DNA of 64,000 nt from Parvibium lacunae (lineage in GTDB: Bacteria > Pseudomonadota > Gammaproteobacteria > Burkholderiales > Burkholderiaceae_D). The position numbers and the translations under genes are program-made. The notes under the pieces were generated by a model, which was not told the origin of the DNA, made no database searches, and saw only the letters and a list, made by a program, of their open reading frames with translations. Position 1 is the stretch's first letter. Every line of letters starts with the position of its first letter. The stretch covers positions 124,001 through 188,000 of the forward strand of contig NZ_QPGB01000004.1 of the NCBI RefSeq assembly GCF_003335215.1, written 5' to 3'. Positions 54,665-61,237 of the stretch are shown here, piece by piece.

Positions 54665-55213
54665 TCATTGCGCGGTTTCATTAAAACGCTTAAGGCCAAA
54701 TACTTTCGTCATGACCCAATCCAACACTTTCCAAAAACCCATTTTTTCTAAAACTGGGTTGGTAAAGTTGGTAATCACACAGTAGTGCGTATCCTTCTCG
54801 CCAGTGTGGTGGCGCCCATGTTCACGGGGCGTTTGCAGGATTCGTAGCTTTTGTAAGCTGTGGACTAACCAGCCTTTTTCTTTTGGGTTTTGGTGCGCCC
54901 ATTTATGTATTTGGTTTGCATTCGCAACCAAAATCGCAAAGACCCATACACCGGCATTCAATACTTTTAACCAGGCGGCCCCCGCCAAGACCAGCAACGC
55001 AGCGAGGCATAAATCCGCAGAGCTTTGCCACCAACTCTTACTCAAAAATGCACGGGGCTTGCTGTGGTGCAGGCGGTTATCTTCCGCTACTTGGCCAAAC
55101 CACTTGCCGAGTATCGGCATTTTTTTATGAATATAGCCATCCTCAAACCAATGAAACAATCCTGACACGAGATCAGCGATTACCACACCAACAATTACTT
55201 GGATTACCAGCAT
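54665..55213 (-). CDS. CarF/PEDS1 (TMEM189)-family lipid desaturase
   Basis: 182 residues with hydrophobic helices and many histidines. The family blocks are easy to align with human TMEM189: ADLVSGLFHWFED (His21), LHHSKP (49-50), NQIHKWAH (His103, His107), PREHGRHH (132-136) and THYCVITNFTNPVLEKMGFW. CarF and PEDS1 form the vinyl-ether bond of plasmalogens. The second block differs from the usual REHHxxP. ATG 55213 has GGGAG before it; an upstream ATG 55231 would add six residues encoded by that ribosome site. Confidence 0.87.
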   Translation of the reverse strand: MLVIQVIVGVVIADLVSGLFHWFEDGYIHKKMPILGKWFGQVAEDNRLHHSKPRAFLSKSWWQSSADLCLAALLVLAGAAWLKVLNAGVWVFAILVANANQIHKWAHQNPKEKGWLVHSLQKLRILQTPREHGRHHTGEKDTHYCVITNFTNPVLEKMGFWKVLDWVMTKVFGLKRFNETAQ

Positions 55214-55304
55214 TGTCTGCTCCCTATTCAATATTTAACGAGTTGTCATACACAGCGCTGGCAGTGTGGTGCATAGTTATTTAATTTCCAATACCTTTGA
55301 TGTA

Positions 55305-55325
55305 GAGTATCGTTTTTCAATACTC
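55305..55325. promoter_or_regulatory. Inverted repeat in the XRE-desaturase intergenic region
   Basis: GAGTAT-N9-ATACTC lies 21 bases before the XRE gene start, and a further CAATAC half-site is at 55289-55294. It is a likely operator for the XRE regulator and could serve both divergent genes. Confidence 0.45.
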
Positions 55326-55345
55326 GGCGTTTTGCTATTCAAGCC

Positions 55346-56113
55346 ATGAGCCAGACTACCCAGCTACTTGATGCCCTAAAGCGTGTGCTCAAATCACGCG
55401 GACTGACCTATCAGCACATCGCCGACCGGATTGGCTTGAGTGAGGCGAGCGTGAAGCGGCTATTCGCTGAAGAGAGCTTCACGTTGCAAAAACTGGAGAA
55501 TGTTTGTCTCGCGCTAGAGATAGATTTTTTTGAGCTGGCCAAGCTAGCGCGAGGCTTGCGTGACAGCGCTGATGTGCTGACACCAGAGCAAGAACAAAAA
55601 CTCGCGAGTAACCCGAAGTTGCTCGCCATTTTTTACTTGCTGTATAACGAATGGGATATTCAACAGATTCAAGCGCACTACGACATCACCGAAGCCGACT
55701 GCATTCGGCTCATGGCCCAATTAGAAAAAATCGGGGTGTTAGATTTACTCCCTAACAATCGCGTTCGGCTAAAAGTCAGTCGTAATTTACGCTTAAGAAT
55801 GGATGGCGCGATTCGTAATCGTTACGGGCAAGAAGCCATGCAAGATTTTTTAATGGTACGCTTTGAAGAATATGGCGGGCTATTCCGTTTTGAATTCCGC
55901 GAACTCTCCGCCGCCTCGGTAGAAATTATCAAACGCAAAATCGAACGCCTAGCCGCTGAATTTAATGAGCTAGCGGAGTTAGACAGCACCCTCCCGCCGC
56001 AACGTCGAAAAACGATTGGCGTGGGGCTGGGCATTCGGCCTTGGACGATTAGTTTTGTGACGGGGTTGAGAGAACGAGCTAAACCAAAAAACCATCCGCG
56101 TGCAGCGCATTAA
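55346..56113 (+). CDS. XRE-family transcriptional regulator
   Basis: 255 residues. An N-terminal XRE HTH (about 8-65: LTYQHIADRIGLSEASVKRLFAEESFTLQKLENVCLAL), then a longer helical C-terminal region with no family I recognise (NEWDIQQIQAHYDITEADCIRL looks like a second DNA-binding or sensing part). It faces the lipid cassette with 132 bases between the starts and an inverted repeat in that gap, so it likely controls it. Confidence 0.85.
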   Translation: MSQTTQLLDALKRVLKSRGLTYQHIADRIGLSEASVKRLFAEESFTLQKLENVCLALEIDFFELAKLARGLRDSADVLTPEQEQKLASNPKLLAIFYLLYNEWDIQQIQAHYDITEADCIRLMAQLEKIGVLDLLPNNRVRLKVSRNLRLRMDGAIRNRYGQEAMQDFLMVRFEEYGGLFRFEFRELSAASVEIIKRKIERLAAEFNELAELDSTLPPQRRKTIGVGLGIRPWTISFVTGLRERAKPKNHPRAAH

Positions 56114-56123
56114 CTGACACCAT

Positions 56124-56510
56124 TTATTCGCCGTGGGTCTTATTCCAGGTCTGTAAAACGCGGCGATCCCGTTTCGTCGGCCTGCCCTTAAACGCTTGCA
56201 TTGGCTCAGGGGCAAGGCGGCGCTGCTCGGCTTGTTCGTGCCGTCGCGCCATGCTGACGACCGTTTCTTCGTAGAGCAACCTTGCTTCTGGGGCTGGGCC
56301 ACGTTTATCGCTAAGGGCGCGCACAAATACATCGTATTCGGTAGGGCCGATGCGAATTTTTAAACGGTCGCCCAACTTGATTTCTTTAGCTGGCTTGGGG
56401 CGCTCGTCATTTAAGAAAATTTTGCCGCCATCAATGGCTTGCGTCGCGAGGCTGCGGGTTTTGAAAAACCGCGCGGCCCATAGCCATTTATCTAAGCGCA
56501 CGCTACTCAT
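56124..56510 (-). CDS. hslR: Hsp15-like S4 RNA-binding protein
   Basis: 128 residues. The S4 domain is VRLDKWLWAARFFKTRSLATQAIDGGKIFLNDERPKPAKEIKLGD, with a basic C-terminal tail. Hsp15 binds 50S subunits carrying stalled nascent chains. Convergent with the XRE gene, with 10 bases between the stops. 28 bases downstream of the heptose adenylyltransferase. Confidence 0.9.
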   Translation of the reverse strand: MSSVRLDKWLWAARFFKTRSLATQAIDGGKIFLNDERPKPAKEIKLGDRLKIRIGPTEYDVFVRALSDKRGPAPEARLLYEETVVSMARRHEQAEQRRLAPEPMQAFKGRPTKRDRRVLQTWNKTHGE

Positions 56511-56538
56511 ACCCCTTCACCTATTTTCTACCGGGCAG

Positions 56539-57030
56539 TTACGCGCCAGGGCCTGCTTGGCGGATTTTATTCAGCGTTGCCGTCGTTGATCGTTCAAACT
56601 CAAAGGGAATGGAATGCACTTGTCCACCCCAGGTGATGACCTCTTTTGCCCCCACCATTTTTTCAATCGGCCAATCCCCGCCTTTTACCAAGATGTCGGG
56701 CTTGACTTGCAAAATGGTATTGAGTGGCGTGTCGTCGGTAAACACGGTGACTAAACTCACCGACTCCAACGCCGCCAATACCGCCATGCGATCGCCTTCA
56801 TTGTTAATCGGACGATCATCGCCTTTGCCCAAGCGTTTGACGGAGGCATCGCTATTCGCTGCAACTACTAGGCTCGCTCCCAATGCGCGGGCTTGTGCAA
56901 GATAGGTGGCATGACCACGATGCAGAATGTCAAACACCCCGTTGGTAAACACAATGGGGCGCGGAAGTTCGGCAACGCGGGCGGCGAGTTGGGTGGGATC
57001 ACAGATTTTTTGTTCGAAGCGCACTTTCAT
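56539..57030 (-). CDS. rfaE2: D-glycero-beta-D-manno-heptose 1-phosphate adenylyltransferase
   Basis: 163 residues, the C-terminal half of HldE as a separate protein. Nucleotidyl-transferase fold with HRGH (TNGVFDILHRGHATYLAQA) and NSDASVKRLGKGDDRPINNEGDR, then VKGGDW. It activates heptose 1-phosphate for LPS core. The start overlaps the AAA ATPase stop by 4 bases (TGA/ATG), so the two are cotranslated. Confidence 0.94.
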   Translation of the reverse strand: MKVRFEQKICDPTQLAARVAELPRPIVFTNGVFDILHRGHATYLAQARALGASLVVAANSDASVKRLGKGDDRPINNEGDRMAVLAALESVSLVTVFTDDTPLNTILQVKPDILVKGGDWPIEKMVGAKEVITWGGQVHSIPFEFERSTTATLNKIRQAGPGA

Positions 57031-58214
57031 GATTTATCCCAAGTCGGCATAACGCGTTTCATATATTGATCAAAGAGCGGTACGGTAAAGCTATTGTCAC
57101 CATGGGCGCGGCTGTAAATCATGCCTTTGTTGATGAGCTTGGCCCGCACTGGGGCAACTTCATTGACTTGCTTTTTTAATAGCTTAGCAATGTCGCCAGA
57201 GCGATGTGGCCCGGCACCCAGTTGGGCCATGGCACGCAAGTACCGTTTTTCGGAAGGCGTGAGTCGATCAAAGCGTACCCGGAAGAAACTGGCATCGAGT
57301 TCACTAATCGCGAGATCGGTCGCTGCTTCAACATCATTCAACGTAATCGGCGACAATGCTGCGGTTAACCAACTGTGTTTACCCCACTCCTGCAAAAAGT
57401 AGGGATAGCACTCGGTTTTTTTCAAAATTGCGGTTAAGGCTTTGGGTTCAAATGCCACCCCATGTTTGACGGCAGGTGCCGTTAGGGCTTTGGCGCCTTC
57501 TTCATGCGTAAGCGGCCCAATTTCAGGGTATTCAAATAAACGCTCCGCATAAGATTTGGCGCGCCCGGCTTGCCCCACGAGTTGCGGCAAACCCGCTCCA
57601 ATGAGCGCGACCGGTAATTGCTTTTGGGCACACCGATGCAGCGCGGTGATTAAAGACGCAAACTCTTCTTCCGCGACGTATTGCAGTTCATCAATAAAAA
57701 AGGTGATGGCGGTTTGTTTTTCTTGGGCGGCCACCCCCACCGCAATCAGCAGATCAGCCAGGTCGTGTTCTAAATCGCCAGTATCGGCCACGCCTGGCTC
57801 GATACCGAGGTCCAGACCAAACTCAATGTCCTGATATTTCAATTTCATGCCTTGGACAAAGCCCCCCAAGGCGCGCAGGGCACGCTTGGCATGGTCGCCA
57901 ACATGGGCGAGTCGGTCCAATTGCAGCAGGGCTTTACGTAAGGATGGAATGAGCAAAGCCGGTAGCGAACGCTTCTCTGGGGCCTCGATCTGGACCACGA
58001 TAAAGCCACGGTTTTCAGTTTCAAGCGCGATTTTATTGAGTAAAACGGTTTTGCCAACCCCGCGCAGCCCCACTAGCAACAGGCTACGGGCAGGCAACCC
58101 TGCTCGGAAACGATCTAGGGCTATCGCCGCCTTTTCAATAATTTCATCGCGCCCCGCTAATTCCGGCGGTAAGGTACCGGCACCGGGGGCGTAGGGATTG
58201 GTTCTTGGGTCCAT
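57027..58214 (-). CDS. AAA-type ATPase of unknown role
   Basis: 395 residues. Walker A GLRGVGKTVLL (about 48-58), Walker B FFIDELQYV, sensor ALIGAGLP, a C-terminal helical/winged part (LDASFFRVRFDRLTPSEKRYLRAMAQLG). This AAA_16/STAND-like layout is widespread in Proteobacteria; the role is not known. It heads a unit with rfaE2 and hslR and has its own promoter with a TTGACA -35 and a 7-base inverted repeat at the transcription start. Confidence 0.82.
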   Translation of the reverse strand: MDPRTNPYAPGAGTLPPELAGRDEIIEKAAIALDRFRAGLPARSLLLVGLRGVGKTVLLNKIALETENRGFIVVQIEAPEKRSLPALLIPSLRKALLQLDRLAHVGDHAKRALRALGGFVQGMKLKYQDIEFGLDLGIEPGVADTGDLEHDLADLLIAVGVAAQEKQTAITFFIDELQYVAEEEFASLITALHRCAQKQLPVALIGAGLPQLVGQAGRAKSYAERLFEYPEIGPLTHEEGAKALTAPAVKHGVAFEPKALTAILKKTECYPYFLQEWGKHSWLTAALSPITLNDVEAATDLAISELDASFFRVRFDRLTPSEKRYLRAMAQLGAGPHRSGDIAKLLKKQVNEVAPVRAKLINKGMIYSRAHGDNSFTVPLFDQYMKRVMPTWDKS

Positions 58215-58234
58215 GTATAAAAATGTTATTTAAA

Positions 58235-58253
58235 GTTATCTAAAAAAGATAAC
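58235..58253. promoter_or_regulatory. Inverted repeat overlapping the ATPase promoter start
   Basis: GTTATCT-N5-AGATAAC (all A between the arms on the plus strand) lies just downstream of the -10, across the predicted first transcribed base and 20 bases before the start codon. Position and symmetry suit a repressor operator; as mRNA it could also hide the ribosome site. Confidence 0.5.
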
Positions 58254-58255
58254 CC

Positions 58256-58285
58256 ATATTAATTATTTTATAAATGGACTGTCAA
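58256..58285 (-). promoter_or_regulatory. Sigma-70 promoter of the AAA ATPase-rfaE2-hslR unit
   Basis: On the minus strand a perfect TTGACA (58285-58280) is followed after 18 bases by TAATAT (58261-58256). The spacer and downstream region are AT-rich, unlike the rest of the window. Confidence 0.6.
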
Positions 58286-58337
58286 GCAGAAAATCGGGCG
58301 TTAGAAGAGGCGTTAATCAGCCTCTTTCAGATAAAAA

Positions 58338-58361
58338 TTAACCCCACCAGGGTGGGGTTAA
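58338..58361 (-). terminator. Intrinsic terminator of the lipid operon
   Basis: TTAACCCCACC and its complement form an 11-base-pair stem with a two-base loop. Read on the minus strand it is followed by TTAATTTTTATC, a T-rich run. It lies 34 bases past the stop of the ferritin-like gene, so it ends the minus-strand operon that enters from the right. Confidence 0.88.
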
Positions 58362-58394
58362 TCGATATCCGACGAGGTGGGCAGCGAATGACGC

Positions 58395-59264
58395 CTAGGC
58401 CGTTTGTGCGGATTGCTCAACGCCTGTGAGTTTTGCGACGCGCGCCAGTGCATCCTTGCGGAAGCGGTTCAAGTCCTGCACTGAAGCGAAGCTGTGTTCA
58501 AACAACAGGCTCAAATTATGCAAAATGCGATCCACCACTTTGCTTTCCCAGACGCTATCAAATTTGATCTGGCTATCCAGCCAGTTTTCTAGCCAGCCAG
58601 GTTCGGGGGTGCGGCTTTGAATCGTGTCATTCGGGAACAGGGCTTCATTCACATGCAGGTTAGTTGGGTGCAAGGCTTGCTGCGTACGTTTGGCCGAGGC
58701 CATCAGTACGCCAATTTTGGCAAACGCGGCACGCGCTGTATCCCCCGCTTCTTGCAGGGCGCGTTTCATGTAGCGCAGGTAGGCGCCGCCATGGCGGGCT
58801 TCATCTTGCGCGAGGGTTTTGTAGATTTGTTGAATCACGGGTTCAGTGTGCCATTCTGCGGCACAGCGATACCAGTGATTTAGGCGAATTTCGCCGCAGA
58901 AATGCAGCATCAGGGTTTCCAGCGGCGGGGCTGGATCGAACTCAAAGCGGACAGCATGCAATTCTGCTTCTGTTGGCAACAATTCTGGGCGAAAGCGCCG
59001 CAGGTATTCCATCAAAACCAGCGCATGCTTTTGTTCTTCAAAAAACCAAACCGACATAAAGGCCGAAAAATCGCTGTCGTGCCGGTTATCGCGCAAAAAC
59101 ATTTCCGTCGCGGGCAGTGCCGCCCACTCGGTAATGGCATTCATTTTGATGGTTTTAGCCTGCTCATCGCTGAGTTTGCTGGCATCGAAACGGTCCCATG
59201 GGATATCTTTTTCCATATTCCAGCGGACGGCTTCGAGGGCTTTGAAGAGTTCCGGGTAAAGCAT
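58395..59264 (-). CDS. Ferritin-like di-iron protein
   Basis: 289 residues, all-helical. Di-iron ligand motifs are visible as E46/E54, WFFEEQKH (Glu76/77, His80), Glu125 and DEARH (154-158), in the order found in acyl-ACP-desaturase/AurF-like oxygenases. The spacing suggests an oxygenase or desaturase, not iron storage. AGGAACAC is the ribosome site. It lies 57 bases after the NTF2-like gene and before the terminator, so it likely belongs to the lipid operon. Confidence 0.78.
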   Translation of the reverse strand: MLYPELFKALEAVRWNMEKDIPWDRFDASKLSDEQAKTIKMNAITEWAALPATEMFLRDNRHDSDFSAFMSVWFFEEQKHALVLMEYLRRFRPELLPTEAELHAVRFEFDPAPPLETLMLHFCGEIRLNHWYRCAAEWHTEPVIQQIYKTLAQDEARHGGAYLRYMKRALQEAGDTARAAFAKIGVLMASAKRTQQALHPTNLHVNEALFPNDTIQSRTPEPGWLENWLDSQIKFDSVWESKVVDRILHNLSLLFEHSFASVQDLNRFRKDALARVAKLTGVEQSAQTA

Positions 59265-59321
59265 AAGTGTTCCTAAATGAAAGTAGGCAGATTTTACCAG
59301 TTTCGCATCATGGCAAGACGA

Positions 59322-59756
59322 TTAGCGCCGGGCCGCCGCTTTCAGTCCGCGCATCAGGCTGCCTAAGAGGGGTAGTTTCTCGTACAACTCCTCGGCAACA
59401 TCCCAATAGTCACGGTGATAACTCACTTTACCGTCAGGGGCGAATTTGATATGACTGCTCCCACGTACCGATTGTTCCGTTGAATTCCAACGTCGCATGC
59501 GAAAACGAAATTCCCAGACCAAAAAGGCAGCAGACCCTTGCAAGACGGTTTCCAGCACAATAAAGCGCGGCGCTTCCACTTGCACGAACATGTGCTTGAA
59601 AAGGGCGACAATCGATTCAATCTCCCGTACTTCATTGAACGGGTCTTTGAAGTAGGCGTCGGCACAATACAAGTCACGTAACTGCAACACGCTATCAGGA
59701 CTCAGGGTAACAAAGAATTGTTGCAGTTTTGTGAGAGCAGGGCTGAAGTCGGTCAT
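59322..59756 (-). CDS. NTF2/SnoaL-like protein
   Basis: 144 residues with the cone fold pattern: LQQFFVTLSPDSVLQLRDLYCADAYFKDPFNEVREIESIVALFKHMF and the strands ending in KVSYHRDYWDVAEELYEKLP. Nuclear-transport-factor-2-like folds in such clusters serve as small enzymes or ligand binders. It starts 5 bases after the SDR stop. Members are regularly found beside SDR and DUF1365/Cfa-type genes. Confidence 0.8.
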   Translation of the reverse strand: MTDFSPALTKLQQFFVTLSPDSVLQLRDLYCADAYFKDPFNEVREIESIVALFKHMFVQVEAPRFIVLETVLQGSAAFLVWEFRFRMRRWNSTEQSVRGSSHIKFAPDGKVSYHRDYWDVAEELYEKLPLLGSLMRGLKAAARR

Positions 59757-59761
59757 GGCAG

Positions 59762-60541
59762 TTAGAGACCTGTCATTTTATGAACAAGATAAAAATACAG
59801 GCGATACGGTAACAGCCGCAGAAATTTTAGCCAATAGGTAAAACGGCGCGGGAACGTGATTTCAAACTGTCCACGCGCCAAACCCCTTAGTAAGGCATGC
59901 GCCGCCTGGGCCGGCGTAATCAGCGCGGGCATTTTGAAATCATTTTGCGCCGTAAGCGGCGTTTCGACAAAGCCGGGGTTGATCAAATACACGCCAATCC
60001 CTTTGGGAGCGAGGTCGAGATACAAAGTTTCGGCCAAGTTAATCAAGGCTGCTTTGCTGGGGCCATACACCAGGGCTTTGGGCAAACCACGGTAGCCTGC
60101 CACGCTCGACACAATACCCAAGCCACCGTGCCCTTGCTGCTGCAGTTGCGGCAGCGCCAGCGGTAAAACATTAAACACCCCTTGTACATTCAGTTCCAAC
60201 AAGGCGCGAGCGGCCTCGGCATCAAAACTATCGGCCCGCATTGGGGTGTAGCCCCCCGCCAGAATCAGGTACAAATCCACCCCACCCCACGCGGCACAGA
60301 GCTGGGCATGGGCTTGTGCAAGTTGCGCGGGTTGTGTGATATCAAGCGGCAAAATCTGGACTTGAGCGGCGGGTGTCCCTGCTGCCAAAGCCGCCAGCTT
60401 GTCCTCTGATCGGGCTGATAAGGCAACCCGCGCACCCAAGGCAAGCAACTGCTGGGCGGTGGCGGCACCAATGCCGGTTGACGCGCCAATCAGCCAGACG
60501 CGCCGGCCCTGCCAAGTTTGTATTTTAGGATTCATGGCCAC
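59762..60541 (-). CDS. Short-chain dehydrogenase/reductase of the lipid operon
   Basis: About 259 residues. Nucleotide loop IGASTGIGAATAQ, LAGG in place of the usual NAGG, catalytic Ser (VSSVAG) and YGPSK (Tyr, Lys), then PGFVETPLT. The tail ends in a hydrophobic KMTGL. Start is GTG 60541 (AAAGG at good spacing) or ATG 60535. The gene begins inside the DUF2256 gene, which overlaps by up to 17 bases. Confidence 0.88.
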   Translation of the reverse strand: MAMNPKIQTWQGRRVWLIGASTGIGAATAQQLLALGARVALSARSEDKLAALAAGTPAAQVQILPLDITQPAQLAQAHAQLCAAWGGVDLYLILAGGYTPMRADSFDAEAARALLELNVQGVFNVLPLALPQLQQQGHGGLGIVSSVAGYRGLPKALVYGPSKAALINLAETLYLDLAPKGIGVYLINPGFVETPLTAQNDFKMPALITPAQAAHALLRGLARGQFEITFPRRFTYWLKFLRLLPYRLYFYLVHKMTGL

Positions 60542-60680
60542 GCCGGCACCTTTCTGAACAGTATTTCACCTCGTCCCACACTTTTTCCCATTTCTTCCGC
60601 CAAGTCATCGGCCTGCCGCAACGCATGCAGGGCTTGGCAGGCAAGGTTTGTTTATTGCCCCTGAAAGAACCTTTATTCAA
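60525..60680 (-). CDS. DUF2256 family small zinc-ribbon-like protein, TTG start
   Basis: A 51-residue gene, easily missed. The translation from TTG 60680 starts MNKGSFRGNKQTLPAK and continues CMRCGRPMTWRKKW, then WDEVKYCSERCRRG, the whole DUF2256 family pattern with two CxxC-like pairs (CMRC, CSERC) for a probable metal. The in-frame stop TGA sits four codons before the TTG, so no earlier start exists. It lies between DUF3833 and the SDR. DUF2256 proteins often stand near photolyase or Cfa-type genes in other Proteobacteria. Confidence 0.88.
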   Translation of the reverse strand: MNKGSFRGNKQTLPAKPCMRCGRPMTWRKKWEKVWDEVKYCSERCRRGHES

Positions 60681-60697
60681 GGTTTGTCACCCCGGGG

Positions 60698-61237
60698 TCA
60701 GTCTTTGGGCCGGAACGACAAGGTGACTTGCCCCAGCTTAAAGCCGAATTTGGTCATCGTCGCTTGGTTTAACATCACTTTGTCATCAATTAAGTACATC
60801 CAATCATCAAACTGGACATGGTAAGTTTTACCATCAACCGGCAGGGCCAAGGTGTACTGCCAGTTTAGCGCATTGCCTGAGACGACGCCGATGGCTTCAC
60901 CGACGACATCCGCTGCTGTGCCGATATAACGATTGGGGCCAACCTTGCGTAACGTCCATACCCGCTTTTGCTTTTCACCATCAGACCAGACAAAATCTTC
61001 GTCTAAGGTGCCAACATCGCCTTCCCATGTGCATTTGATCGTCACATAAAAGCGGCGTGCGACTTCGCCCGAGCGTTTTTGAAACATCCCCCAGCCCTCC
61101 AAGGTGCCACTGAAATAGCGCTGTAGATCGAGCACCGGGGTTTGATTAGCATATTGTTCAACTTTCACGTTAGCGCAACCTCCTAATAACAGGGCAACAC
61201 CCAACAAGAGACTGAGTGGCATAAAGCGAGAGATCAT
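60698..61237 (-). CDS. DUF3833 family lipoprotein
   Basis: 179 residues. Signal peptide with lipobox LLLGGC, then YFSGTLEGWGMFQKRSGEVARRFYVTIKCTW, the DUF3833 start, and FGFKLGQVTLSFRPKD at the end. Probable periplasmic lipoprotein of lipocalin-like make-up, perhaps a lipid carrier. The start overlaps the MFS stop by 4 bases. Confidence 0.88.
   Translation of the reverse strand: MISRFMPLSLLLGVALLLGGCANVKVEQYANQTPVLDLQRYFSGTLEGWGMFQKRSGEVARRFYVTIKCTWEGDVGTLDEDFVWSDGEKQKRVWTLRKVGPNRYIGTAADVVGEAIGVVSGNALNWQYTLALPVDGKTYHVQFDDWMYLIDDKVMLNQATMTKFGFKLGQVTLSFRPKD

Noticed and set aside
57027-58214. AAA ATPase as a TniB-like transposition protein or defence gene
   Set aside because: No transposase, target sequences or defence partner lies beside it; it is coupled with a heptose gene and hslR.
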